A DNA stretch of 64,000 nucleotides from contig VWZS01004387.1 in assembly GCA_013397075.1 (NCBI GenBank), positions 333,813 to 397,812 on the forward strand, in the 5' to 3' direction. The translations under genes and the position numbers were made by a program. The notes under the pieces were generated by a model. The model did not search any database and was not told where the DNA came from. It was given only the letters and a program-made list of their open reading frames with translations. Positions 38,949 to 50,484 of the stretch are shown piece after piece (positions within the stretch are counted from its first letter, which is position 1; the number at the start of each line of letters is the position of its first letter). The DNA comes from Rhabdornis inornatus (Eukaryota > Chordata > Aves > Passeriformes > Rhabdornithidae).

Positions 38949-39754
38949 TGTCGGGTTATGTTCTTTTTTAAAAAGCAAAGCAGCTAATAGTTGCTATAAA
39001 GTTATTTATTGTAGAAGCACATCAGTCTCAAAAGCAAAAGTCACAGACAGCAAAGTCTATGCTAAGTTTTGGCTTAGAGTCCCAAACAGAAGCAGAAGCT
39101 CCCCCTGGTCCCAGCAGGGCCGGAGGAGCCGGGCAGCTCCTATCTTCTTCTTTAGTGTTGATGATGGTGGTGAGAGAGCAGGAACAAAAGCAAAGCAAAA
39201 GCAATGGCAAAAGGCAATGGCATAAAAAAGCAATGGCTCTCCCCGAGCATGTTTTTTTATAGAAACTGACGAGCAAGCTAAGACACAGACTCGGTTCACT
39301 ACTTTTAACCTACTAAAATTTTAGTTTCTTAGCACGCCAGGCTACATACAGACTACGTTCATGGCCTATCTTGTTATAACTGAAAAATGTAAGCAATATT
39401 TTTAACTCTAACTCTATTATGTTTGAGACTAGATTCTTGGAGCCTCTAAGGAAACACTAGTATGTTTTTCAACCTTCGCTAGAACATGTATTACTTCTCA
39501 AACATCTAAGACCTTTTACTCACTAAAGACACTTAAAACTTATTCCATTTACTTACTTACTTACTCACTCTATTTACTTACCCATTCCATCTACTCAGTT
39601 ACTTGTTCTCTCATGCTACAACCTAAACCTTTACTTCTACTTTATGTGTAAAAGGCTTAACATACTCAATCCATGCAAAAACTTTAATTTAATCCCTGCA
39701 TTCTGATCTCTCTCTGAAAAATTCAGAAAAACTCCTAACTTACTGAGTCCAACA
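38949..39754 (-). mobile_element. Endogenous-retrovirus-type LTR (apparently solo), antisense
   Basis: Read on the minus strand, the element starts TGTTGGACTCAGTAAG near 39754. It has a TATA-like box (TATAAA at 39261-39256) followed by a transcribed segment, and a poly(A) signal AATAAA at 39010-39005. It ends CATAACCCGACA at 38949. This gives TG...CA ends and U3-R-U5 order over about 806 bp. No gag, pol or env reading frames adjoin it. A clean target-site duplication was not found, so the exact ends are provisional. It is an old regulatory repeat without coding capacity. Confidence 0.65.
39540..39600. repeat. Degenerate TTAC/CTTA short tandem repeat inside the LTR
   Basis: The run ATTTACTTACTTACTTACTCAC, followed by further imperfect TTAC-type units, forms a degenerate tetranucleotide repeat within the U3-like part of the LTR. 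Confidence 0.7.
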
Positions 39755-42700
39755 CTGGCATCACTGTTTGTGTGCCTCTCCCTGGGCAGGATCCTCGCTG
39801 CTTTGAAGATCCCCTGGTTGGCGAGGTAATGGAAATAAATTTACATGCATTTCATCTGTTTTTGTGGTTGTTCCTGCATCCTGCCGGTGCCGGCTCACAC
39901 ATCGATCCACAGCCATCGTCCCTGTCTTAGCTGGGGAGCAGCAGTGATATACCCTGGCACAGGCTTGCATTGTGCATCTGCTCTTTTCTGTGTTGTCTGG
40001 GCTGGCTGTGTTTAGGATTAGGGTGATTTACTTCAGATATGGGGACCTAGGGAAGGAGGCAACCTCATGCCTGGTGCTGTCTTTGGGGAAGAAAGGAACT
40101 TCTCAGCTTGAAGTGTACTAGTCCTCAGCTTCCAAAGGGGCTGGCCATAGGTTTAACCCCGACAAGGAAACTGGCATTGCAGGCAAGCTGGGACAAATTG
40201 CACCAGCAAGCAGTGAGACCCATCAGTTCCCCCAGGTGCTTTAGGAACCTCAGTGTAGCCTGGCTCCTGGCTCTGGCCTCACCCACTCCCTGTTCCGGTA
40301 GCCCTGATGCCTTCAGCAGGTCTGTAGACCAGAGAGGTCCCTGAGGGCCTTCCTGCCTTGGGGCTATGGCCTTTGGCTGCAAGAGCCTGCTTATGCTAGC
40401 CTGCCCTCTACCATCATGTAGCCTTGCTGTACACCTACCTGCAGTGGGAAGATGTGGTTTTCACTGATTTGGACCCAGAATGGTTGCAAGGAAGCAGTTT
40501 GGGGGATGATGGTGGAGGCCCTGGTGAAGCAAAGCCCAGCCTTTCCTGGAGCTCGGGTAAGGCTTGAGCATTGCATGGCAGTAGAACTCCCAGGGAAGAT
40601 GTCTGTGAAAAACTTTGTATGTGAGGCCTAGCACATAACCTTGTTCTCCCAGGGCATGCTGCTCTGTCAGGGGTCAAAGGACCTGACCTGATCTGGTGGC
40701 ATTACCCACCAGAGGCACATAGAGGTTTCCACAAGCACAAGAAGTAGCCAGGAAGACACCGTGGATGTAAGGGGAGGTGGCAGCAGTGGGCTGGGAGACA
40801 GTACTTACTTGAGGTGACCGGGAGGGATTTTGTAAACCAGAGTGTGAGTATAGAGGAGCTCTGCAGAAGGAAGGCTTAGCATGGTGGAAGTCATGCCATT
40901 GACACGACAGCAACACAAGACACATCCTCAGCAGGGTTCCAGTAGCTAGAAGGCACATACCAAGGTAGATAAGCTTAACAACTGGTCAGAACAAGGCTGA
41001 GGTTGTATGTTCTACGCTAGCCTTCAGCCTCAGTACCCAGCACTGGGAGAGCCTCCTGAGAGGCAGAAGCACCGGGATTTTCCTCATGGTTTGGCTGTCT
41101 GGCATGGGCTCTTACAGTGCTGGGAGCCCAGATCTATACAAGCCCTTTGCTTTGTCATATATTGTCTTTGTTTTCCTTATTTGTCTTGGGTCAGTGTTTC
41201 CTGAAACTTTGCCAAAGCAAAGAGGTGTTGTCAATAAGTCTGAATGACTTATTTCCTGCATACCTGACAGAAGTAGCTGGTGCTAGCACAAGGTTTTCTG
41301 TACTCCAGTGCATTGCATGGGCTATGCATGTTTCAGGTCTGCTTGGTGCTGTTGTTTCTCTCAACTCTAAACTAGCTGTTCTGCTCCAACTTCAGTTCCT
41401 GTGCTATTTCAGGTTGTAGACTGCCTATGTACATAAAGAAGGCAGAAGCTGACCTATGAAATTAATTCAAAAGTTGAAGAAATACTTTTTTTTTTCTTAC
41501 TATTTTTCCCATTTCTGTAATGTGTTGGTAAAGTATTACGTGACCTCCTTCTTTCTCTTGTTTTTTCTCATTTTCCTGTTCCCCCACCACTTGATATTAG
41601 AGTGCTGTATTACAATGAGGACAATAAATGATACTGCAACTATGTGAGGGTGAGAGAGGGAGAAGGTAAGCCATTATCCTCACTTTGCCTAACACAGCCT
41701 TGGGTTCTTATGTTCCAGTTCAGACAAGTCTATTTATCTCAAACTGCTTCTAAATGAAAACATAACTGTAAAACTTAGCTCAAACACAAGAAAAAAGACA
41801 CAGGCACACCAACCTGTCCTTGGAGAGATGTCACCATATAGGACATCATATCAGTCATTTGTCTCATTTTTCCTTGTTCTGGAAGGCATATGGGGCAACA
41901 TCTGCTCTGGCTGAGAAAGAACTTGCTCTGGCTGAGAAAGAACTTGCTCTGACTGGAATTTAGTGTAGGCATTATACCTCTGCTCCTATGCATTCTGGAG
42001 CTTCTCTCGCTGCTGCATTCTTTCCATCCTCTATGAATGATGATTTCTAAAGCAACCAGGGTGACTGTATACAGCATCCCAAAAAGGCTCTTTTCTGAAA
42101 GCAGAGTTCCCTTCTGGTGCCTTCATCCCAATGAAAGTCATGAGCAATTGACATAGAGATTATTTTTATTTTTGTAGATTACCGACAAGTTTCTTTACTG
42201 CAAGGAGCAGGGTTTTTCCTGTGCATTTCAAAATACAATATAGCAGTACTCAAATCCACTGATCAGCACAGGCGACCATGCATGGCCCTTGTATGAGCAG
42301 TGACATCACACCTTTTTGTCACACTCAGTCTTGCAGAGCCATGAATTTTCATTTTCCTCTACAGCTTCAGAAGTGTAAGCTAGAAAACAACTGAAATCCC
42401 TCTGCTTTGAAAGGGAAATATTCACCAGTGCATAGTCACAGCATTGACTCTAACAACAGCTCCCCAGCATCATACCTTTGAGATGCAGAAAATGTGAACT
42501 ATCCCATCACACACCTGAAAGTGATAGAGACTTTGACAGCATGATTACCATGAGCTGCTTTAGATATCAGCCTGGTATGTTGTGTTCCTCAGGGCATATA
42601 AGTGCAGATATGAAAAACTTGTATAGCTTGAAGACTGCAAATAGGGAGAAATTACTCATTGTGTCTCTTGATTTAAAAAATTGTGATTATATCAAATACA

Positions 42701-43435
42701 GTTTTTATATGTAGGTTCACAGCAGAGGAAAGTAGGTCTCACAGCATGCAGCTAAATGTACCCATATTGCCAGGAAATCCTGTTAATGCCAAAAGTATCT
42801 TAAGTTCGAAACAAGACTGGAAAAGTGAATAGAAAAATGTCTAGGTGCTGTAAAATGCAAAGACAAGCTTGATATAAACTGATTTTAGACAGCTTCTGCG
42901 TCTACTCACAGACACACTCTCCACTCTTGTCACAGCCAACAGAAAGAAACAGAAGTTTCCAGGGCATCACTCACTAACTTATTTTGGACATCTGCATTCA
43001 GAGAGGTGAATCATGTACTCCAGATCCATGGCTTCAGGGAGGAAATGTTTTTCTTGTTCTCTTCCCTAGGTATCTCCTCTAGATGATGGCAGAAGATAGG
43101 GCATGGGGTTAGTCAAACCTTACAGCTGATCAGGTTTCACTGCCATAGGTATGCCTGGTTCTGTCATCACCTGTCAGAAATATGCTCTCAGGTAGGGAGG
43201 CATCTCCAGTGTGAGCACTGTGGAGTTAAACTCTAGTCTATACCATTGGCATTACTCTTCAGCCTACTTCAGTTGCTGCTGCACGGGGTCAGGCGTGATC
43301 TGTTTATGCATGCTTGGGAGCACAGTACATATTGCTTACTTCTTCAGGGGGTAAGAAATACAAAGTGTGATTGCATGGGCAATTCACAGAGCTCATTAGT
43401 CTCTGAGTCCACTGAGGGAGGGTAGAAAACAGAAA
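39755..43435. other. Intergenic, no recognised gene
   Basis: Nothing assignable apart from a small 21-bp tandem duplication at 41903-41957 and pyrimidine-rich tracts near 41485-41585. Open frames here are short and match no recalled protein. Confidence 0.5.
41903..41957. repeat. 21-bp tandem repeat, about 2.6 copies
   Basis: The unit beginning TGCTCTGGCTGAGAAAGAAC is repeated twice exactly at 41903-41923 and 41924-41944. A partial third copy follows with one change. Confidence 0.95.
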
Positions 43436-43439
43436 TATG

Positions 43440-43735
43440 TCATTCCCTGAACATACTGCAACAGGCCTATGTCTTTCCTATGCTGAGGACTCCAGAACTG
43501 GATGCAGTATTTCAGATGGGGTCGTGCCAGAGCAGAGTAGAGGGGAAGAATCTCCTCCTTCGTTCTGCTGCCACATTGCTGGTGACACACAGCCCAGGAC
43601 ATGACTGAACAGATGGCTGGCTCATGTGAAGCTTCTTGTCCACCTACCTCCCAAGTCCTTCTTAGGGCTGATATCAGTCCATTTTCCCCATGGCCTATAT
43701 TTGTTCTTGGGGTAACTCTGACCCCGTACGCTTCT
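43440..43735 (-). repeat. CR1 LINE fragment, antisense
   Basis: The plus strand matches the CR1 reverse complement: GAGGACTCCAGAACTGGATG, then CCAGAGCAGAGTAGAGGGGA, then GGCTGGCTCATGTGAAGCTT, CCCAAGTCCTTCTTAGGGCT and CCTATATTTGTTCTTGGGGT. It corresponds to the ORF2 C-terminal region, without the 3' tail. Confidence 0.9.
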
Positions 43736-46021
43736 GCTTTGCATCATAAAGTTTTGGAGTCAGACACATGGAGAGCATGATGTTTGTTTTCAGGAGCCAG
43801 AGATTTCATCCTTCATGTGTCACAATGTGCAGGTCTCAGGAAATACAGTATGCCAGACCAGTTTGTCCTCCCAAATCTCAAATCCAAGGAAGAGCACATT
43901 CTCCTCCTCTGTGCAACTGCTCATACCACAGAGGAAATTCCTTGTGGAAAGCTCAGACAAATAACTGGAATGTGGCATCTATACAAGTAGAAAAATCTGC
44001 TCAACCCTTCAACAGGATAACTGCACAGTATTCAGTGCTGTCATAAAGCATACATACTGCTGCCAAGGGATCAGCATATCTTGGGCAAACTACATACAGC
44101 TGGAACAGAAGTTTCGATACATCTCTGTTCATGCAACTGTTGGCCAGGGAGGAATAATCCTTCAGGAAGAGCCACTCAAGTGGTGTGGCCTTTACAAAGG
44201 TTTTCTAACGCCTAATGACATACAGGTAAATCCCATGTGTGAGTGCAGCGCATGAGAATACATAGCAGAAATCCAGGTTGCACTGAACATTGTGTGGTCC
44301 TCCACAGGGCCCTACCTGGACTACTGCCAACTTCTCACCTTGTTTCCCAACCCAGAGTTACCAGGGCTTGACCATCTGTGTTTGCAATGCAACAAGTGAA
44401 AGGGAACGTGACCTGCCCCATTCAGATTGTCCCTCCTGCTGGAAGCACCAGCCTTGCCCAGATTTTTTCTGTCTCCTGTACTCCACTTGCCCTGACAGCA
44501 GCAGTGAGATCCTTGGGAACACAAAGAGGACAAAATTAAGAGGTCTCTCTCTTAATCTCTCCAGACTGTGTGACAGAATCTATGAGATCTGGAATAGGAA
44601 TGACTCAAAGCAACTGTCTCTGTGTGGAAGTATTTCTCTTGAGCCCACTGCCTCCCTGTTTCACTACCTTAGCTGGCACAGTCCCATTGCAGCACCAGCA
44701 CCCTTGTGAATCATTAACAGGGTAAGTTCAGCTGCTCCTTTCACAGCTTGTCCTTTCACACAGTTTTCTTTCCCAGCCCCCAAATGTTTAATTCAAACAA
44801 GGTACAGAGAGAGAAGAGTAAAAAAGGTTTTATGTGAATCTGCATCTGATGAGAACATGACAAGCAGCCAGCGCAATAGTAGGAAGGTATGCCCTATCTC
44901 TGCACTCGTGGTGGGCAAGCTGGTCTTTGGAACTTGTTTGCCCTTTGCTCTGACACTCTACAGACATCCCTGTTCCTGCTCTTATAGGCAGCAGTCTGTT
45001 TTGGGGCTTGAAATGGGAGTTAAAAGTATCTCTCAGTCTCTTTCATTAACTTTCTGGCCCTGTTCCTTTACTAGCAGCACCTGCTCATTCACACCCCTGC
45101 AAGAAACTGCCATTTCCGTACTTTTTGCTTAGTGCAGGGTGGAGTTTTCTAGTTCTAGGCTGGTCAAAGTAGGCGGGCAGTGTAGAGCAGTCCATCTTAG
45201 AGCTGGGATGTACACGAAGAGGACAGGAAAGGGCAAGCATGGGTGTAGGTGGGAGCTAAGTACACGTGTGTACGAGACCCCAGCATGAAGGCAGAGCACC
45301 TGTACATGAAAGCACAGTTGTCTGCGTGACTGCCTGGAGGCGTGTGTACCACAGCACTGAACGTGTGTGAGGGCAGCTTTGCTTGAATCAGGTCTGGTGG
45401 TGCTTCAAGAGGACTTGTTAAGGTGAGATTTTCAACCATTTCTTGGTATCTAGCATGGATGTTCTTGACACCAGCAAATTGTGACAATTTTCTGCAGACA
45501 GAAGCTGTGGGTCTGGCTTAGAGGGTAGTTCCTGCTTCTCCAGACAGTCTTCTCAGTGCCCCTGCTCAGCTTTTGCCACTAGTGACAGTCATGCCAGCTG
45601 CTCACCTCTGAATGAGCAGATGACTTCTAATTCTGCAGAAACTGACCAGGTCAAATGGAAGCAGCATTTGAAAAAACCATGAGCAACCATCAGTGCCATC
45701 AAAGACCAGTGACTGGAGCTTCTGTGGTGCCAGATCCTCTTTGCTATACTGCTGCCATTACAGCAATGGGGAACCTGCACATGTCTGGAGAACTCCCTCA
45801 GACTGGCAGCACACTCAACATTAGTTTGCACAGCACAAGGTGTTTTTGCGCTGTAACTGTCTCACACCTCCCAGAGACTTGTACATGTTCAATAAACGTG
45901 TGATCTGGGGATATGGTGCCCAATGCTGAATGTGTTTCATGGGTACATTTCCCTTGGGCTGCTTGCTGCTTTCTGTAGCGCTTGCTCTGCCAGGATCAAT
46001 CTTTTCCAAGGTTCCTGTGTG
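43736..46021. other. Intergenic region with weak exon-like segments
   Basis: Segments at 44016-44225, 44308-44395 and 44565-44721 have good acceptor and donor consensus and mutually compatible phases. The second carries a C-x11-CVCNAT motif. None can be confirmed as a gene. Confidence 0.35.
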
Positions 46022-46129
46022 TTTCTGGAAAAGCCTAAGACTCTGCTTATTTTTTTTTTTTAAACAAGCTCCTCAGGCAGCTTGTTTAAAAAAAAAAAAA
46101 AAAAGCAGAGTCTTAGGCTTTTCCAGAAA
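46022..46129. repeat. 108-bp near-perfect inverted repeat (hairpin)
   Basis: The left arm 46022-46048 is the exact reverse complement of 46103-46129 (27 bp). T-run 46050-46061 faces A-run 46088-46102. The inner arms 46061-46070 (TAAACAAGCT) and 46079-46088 (AGCTTGTTTA) pair exactly around an 8-base loop, CCTCAGGC. The whole forms a stem of about 50 bp with only small asymmetries in the A/T run. No known element was recognised. Confidence 0.97.
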
Positions 46130-49100
46130 AGTATTTTCATACCTTTGCTGTGGGAGACGCTAACACGTTGACACTGGATTGTCAAAAAACACATATTGTA
46201 TTTTTGGTAGTTCCTGTATTGTATCCTTTGTGCCCTGAGATTCTTCCAGTTCTTTCTGCTCTCAGCCAAATCTTGGCTCATCTCTGTTAGCACACAGTAG
46301 TAGTGTGCTTTTCTTGTTCTGCAGTTGAGATTGTCTCAATCATTCTGGGCTGATCTTTGCTTGGCAAATGTGTGAGGGCTTCACATTTTCACTTTTGCAA
46401 CATGAAATTAACTCAGTCATTGCTGATGGTGGATGTTTGCTAAGAAAATGTGATTAAGCTTAAGACCTTACTTCAGAAACATCCCATCTCCCATGATTGA
46501 GAAATACAATGGTGAGAAATAAGGTTATATAATTAGTATTTCTCTCATACTTGGGAATGTATGATAGTATGATGCTGCTCTTTCATTCCTCTTCATCAGG
46601 CACACAATTCATTTCAGTCCTTCTGCTCTCTGTGGAACAGACTTGTGATGGCAACAATTATCACTATTTCTATTATGAGTGAAGAAGCTGTTGAAACTGT
46701 GGTCTCACATGAGGTAATTTCTATCAAAAGTAGTCACTCTGTGAAATGTCTAAAACATCCAGCTATCCCACCCTGATTTCATTCAAAGTAAAAGTATACT
46801 CTTTGTTTCCTGGAAAAAAACCTGATTCCATTATCATACTCAGGGAATTCACATGTAGGTTTCCAAAGAAACAAGTATTTCTGTGGTTTTAAATCTGCCT
46901 GGGTATCTGCCTTCCTGCCATTGTTCATGTCTTCTCAACAGAGTTTTTATCAATTAATAGCTTCTGGTTATATTCCAGGAACTCTGTCAGGAGTTAGAAT
47001 AACAATATTAATGGTGCCAGATGGAAGTGATATCATCAAAGTTCATTTGGAAGCCAGGACTTTTGGTAAACACTGCTTGTATTCATTTGCAAGGAAGAAA
47101 CTGATGTATCACTTATTTTTACAACAGTCATTGTTTGCAGCTCTTCCTAGGGTTGGTCCAGATAGCAGCATGATTCAGCTCCTTGTCAGACCTGAACACT
47201 ACAGGCCATTTGTGTAACCAAAAAAAATAAGAGGGCTTCTTGACCAGGAGACAAGAATGATGTGATCCCTCACTAAATACACAGCCCCATCCTTGGAAGA
47301 CATTACTAAAGTAAAATTCATATTGTGGTAGCACCTATTGGCAACCATCACACTTACCCATTGGGCTAGGTATTTTCTTTACTCTGAGAAATTATAATTG
47401 CTGCCTTATAAACCCTAAGCTCGACACAAATGCACAGCAGGTAACTTAGACAAGCCAATTTATGCATGTATGTTGGAGGCTCAGATTAATACTGTTCCTC
47501 ACTGGGTAGCAGCAGTGACTGTACATGAAAATCTAAACCATCAGTACTAGAGGAACTGAAATCATGGGAGGAGGCACCCTGTGCAAATGAGTCTGAAAGT
47601 TTTGCTGCAGAGGAAAATTGAGGCAGGGCATAAGGAGGATGTTAGGGAAACTTTGGGAACATTCATAACTACTGTGGACTCAGATGACATGGCAAGCATG
47701 TAGCAGGGAAGCAGTGTCTGCATTGCAGCTGGTTGAGTCATTTTATACCTCTGCTGCTTGAGTAGGGGGGCTGCTCCTCTGCATGGGCTGCTTGAGTCTT
47801 GTGCAATTGTGGACTGCACAAAAGGAGCCCATAAAAAAGCTGTAAGGGCCTGGACTCAGATGCTGCTCTGTCCGAGATTAACATCTTGCCCTAAAGGCCC
47901 TGCTCTCTCTGTCCTGTTTTGTTGTGCATTTCCCTGGAAGGACTAGGAACCAGAAAAGTTTTTTCAATTTTAGTTCACCTTGGAATATATAAAGCATCTG
48001 CACTAGCAAGAGAGGTCTGTCTCCACTGTGGCATAGCTGAACTGCGAACCTGGCAGATGGTGATGGGGAGCTCTCCATGCTGCCTGGGCTTCAGTGCTGC
48101 CCAAGGAGCCTGTCCCCAGGGGCAGCCCATGCTGCGGACACACAACTGGTATTTGAGGCACAGTCAGGCACTGCTGGGGAATGGAAGGAGAGCGCACAAG
48201 ACAGGAGTAATTGGCAAAGTGTGCTTTAATGTACTTTGAAAAAATTTAATTAATTCTTTCTGCCTCAGATCCCATCCTCAGTGGTGTACTTCCTGCAGAT
48301 TCCTGTGCCAGCTGGTATTCAGGCTGAATTCCTCCTGTGGCATTTTCATGCCATGTCCCCAGTGGCATGAAAATTATTAGACATTTTCCAATAATTCAGT
48401 CATCCTCCACAGGGAATGTTTAGAGAAGAGAGGTTTAGTGTATCAAGCAAGGAGCCAGCTTAGGGCAGACCTTTGAGCTCAACTAGCATGTTCTGTTGTA
48501 TGTCTTCTCACAAAAGACCTATAGGATGAGTGGGGTTGGAGGGAGGGATAGCAGGTGACAGTTAGGCTAAGAAGGGGGTTAGTAAGGCAGATAAGCAGTT
48601 AAGCCTGCCTACACAATGATGGGTCCTTCTAGCAAAATTGCCTATAAAGCTCTGTCTGTGGAGGAGATACTATTCTTGGATTTATTACGGTGCCAAGCTT
48701 CTTCCTTTGGTGTGTGAAGTTTTGCCTTGGTGACAATAAATGTTTCCTGAAATTTTAAAAGGAGTATAATCAAGACAAAAGGAAACCTACATGGTGTGTT
48801 TACAGCATTTTGGCATAAAAATAATTGAAAATATTGGTCAGTATAGGTGTTCAAAAGTAAAATGTGGAACTGTTGAATTCTCCACAAAAAGCAAGGTTTT
48901 GCATCTTTCCTTCATAAAAATTGCCAGGATCGTTTGCAGGGATTATGTACATGAAGTACACATTTGTCTGTACCGATTTACTTCAGTGCACTCAACTAGC
49001 TCTTAAAACTCTGATAAAAGTGCAGACAAGCTTTTCAGTGTCTTCTAAGACTATACTAGAATGGCTTACTTACAAACAGTGGTTTTGCTGCAGAAAACCT

Positions 49101-49292
49101 TCAGCCTTGCAGTACTTATGTTCTTTGCAAAAACACCTTGTGCGGTGGCTGTCACAGTGTACAGTACTACTACATTAGTAGTGTGGCAGCTTTCCAACAC
49201 CCTGTGCCTGCAGAGAGAAGCACAGGAGCCTGATACACCACATCCTGTTTTTTTCATCATATTGTGATGCTGAGCTTCCTCTGTCTCTGCAG
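46130..49292. other. Intergenic region upstream of the CHST4 coding exon
   Basis: No gene is recognised. It contains a small hairpin at 48342-48374 and a 98-codon open frame (46921-47217) whose status is unclear. A noncoding 5' exon of CHST4 probably lies here, because the CHST4 coding exon begins at a splice acceptor. Confidence 0.45.
48342..48374. repeat. Short perfect inverted repeat
   Basis: Arms ATTTTCATGCCA (48342-48353) and TGGCATGAAAAT (48363-48374), 12 bp each and perfectly complementary, with a 9-base loop. Confidence 0.95.
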
Positions 49293-49305
49293 GTCCCTTG
49301 CAATC

Positions 49306-50484
49306 ATGGTGAAGTCTAGAAGAGTACAGGTGCTCCTGATTCTGGTAATTCTGTCCTTCCTTCTGATTCACTTCCTACCCTGCAGCAACAATGCTCACAT
49401 GGAAGAAAAACCTTCTCCTGTCCACATCCTCATTCTCTCCTCCTGGCGGTCAGGATCCTCCTTCACGGGACAAATCTTCAGCCAGCACCCCAGCGTTTTC
49501 TACCTCATGGAGCCTGCATGGCACGTTTGGGTTAAGATGTACCAGAACAGTGCCAAAGTCTTACACATGGCAGTGCGGGACTTAGTCAGGTCGGTCTTTC
49601 TGTGTGACATGTCTGTGTTTGATGCTTACATGTCTAGCCAGAAGAAAAAGTCTGATTTATTTCAGTGGGAGACAAGCCGAGCCTTGTGCTCCCCACCTGC
49701 CTGTGACTCATTCAGTCGCAGTGACATAATCACTGCAGGCAACTGCAAAACAATCTGTGGCAAGTACCCATTCAGCAAGGTGGAGGAAGCTTGTAAAACC
49801 TATAGCCATGTTGCCATCAAGGAAGTTCGGTTCTTTGACCTGAAAGTTCTCTATCCTCTTCTCACTGATCCATCCCTGAACCTCAAAATCATTCACTTGG
49901 TACGTGATCCTCGGGCTGTGTTCAGGTCCCGAGAGAATACAATGGCAGACCTGAAACGTGACACTAACATTGTTGTGGGGTCTCAGAAGACAAAGGGAGA
50001 AATGGGGCCCTACAACACAATGCAAGTAATCTGCAAAAGCCACGTTGAGATCTACAAGGCAGGAAGTCAGGCCACTCCAAGCTTCCTGAAAGACCGGTAT
50101 CTGCTGGTTCGCTATGAGGACATTGTCAGAGACCCGTTAGCAAGGGCTGCTCAGATGTACAGGTTTGCAGAACTCCATTTCACACCAGAACTTCAGAAGT
50201 GGGTCCACAACATCACCCATGGGAAGGGTCATGGAGCACAGGCCTTTGATATTGGGTCGAGAGATGCACTGAGAGTATCCCAGGCATGGAGAAAGACACT
50301 TCCTTTCAAAAAAATAGAGAAAGTGCAAAATGTGTGCAAAGATGCAATGGATTTGCTGGGCTACCGGCTTGTTCAGTCTGAAGAAGAGCAGAAAAATATG
50401 TCTCTGGATCTTTTGTTTGCCCAGAACTCCTCTGAGCATCAAATTTTGAAGGCAGAAAAACTGGTCTCTACACTTACTCTCTGA
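49306..50484 (+). CDS. CHST4: CHST4-type N-acetylglucosamine-6-O-sulfotransferase
   Basis: Golgi type II membrane enzyme that moves sulfate from PAPS to the 6-hydroxyl of GlcNAc, for example on L-selectin ligands. Intact 392-residue frame in one coding exon, as is usual for this family; human CHST4 has 386. A short cytosolic head (MVKSRR) precedes a membrane anchor (residues 7-25). The 5'-phosphosulfate loop is SSWRSGSSF (45-53) and the 3'-phosphate motif is VRDPRAVFRSR (199-209). YLMEPAWHVW, LCDMSVFDAY and VHNITHGKG are family blocks. The ATG at 49306 follows a splice acceptor (ctctgtctctgcag, ending 49292), so earlier in-frame codons are intronic. Position next to TAT, as in human, and the CHST4-like body favour CHST4 over CHST5/CHST6. 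Sulfation specificity is inferred. Confidence 0.93.
   Translation: MVKSRRVQVLLILVILSFLLIHFLPCSNNAHMEEKPSPVHILILSSWRSGSSFTGQIFSQHPSVFYLMEPAWHVWVKMYQNSAKVLHMAVRDLVRSVFLCDMSVFDAYMSSQKKKSDLFQWETSRALCSPPACDSFSRSDIITAGNCKTICGKYPFSKVEEACKTYSHVAIKEVRFFDLKVLYPLLTDPSLNLKIIHLVRDPRAVFRSRENTMADLKRDTNIVVGSQKTKGEMGPYNTMQVICKSHVEIYKAGSQATPSFLKDRYLLVRYEDIVRDPLARAAQMYRFAELHFTPELQKWVHNITHGKGHGAQAFDIGSRDALRVSQAWRKTLPFKKIEKVQNVCKDAMDLLGYRLVQSEEEQKNMSLDLLFAQNSSEHQILKAEKLVSTLTL

Noticed and set aside
39755..39970. Sequence right of the LTR as retroviral internal DNA
   Set aside because: No polypurine tract, primer site or gag/pol/env similarity was seen, so a solo LTR is the simpler reading.
49264..49305. Upstream extension of the CHST4 frame (GTG at 49264, ATG at 49267)
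   Set aside because: A strong splice acceptor (ctctgtctctgcag, ending 49292) lies between these codons and the ATG at 49306, and the ATG at 49306 gives a family-typical short cytosolic head.
49306..50484. Assignment as CHST5 or CHST6 instead of CHST4
   Set aside because: The neighbouring TAT gene and the body of the protein, such as the 3'-phosphate region and VHNITHGKG, fit CHST4 best. A phylogeny would settle it.
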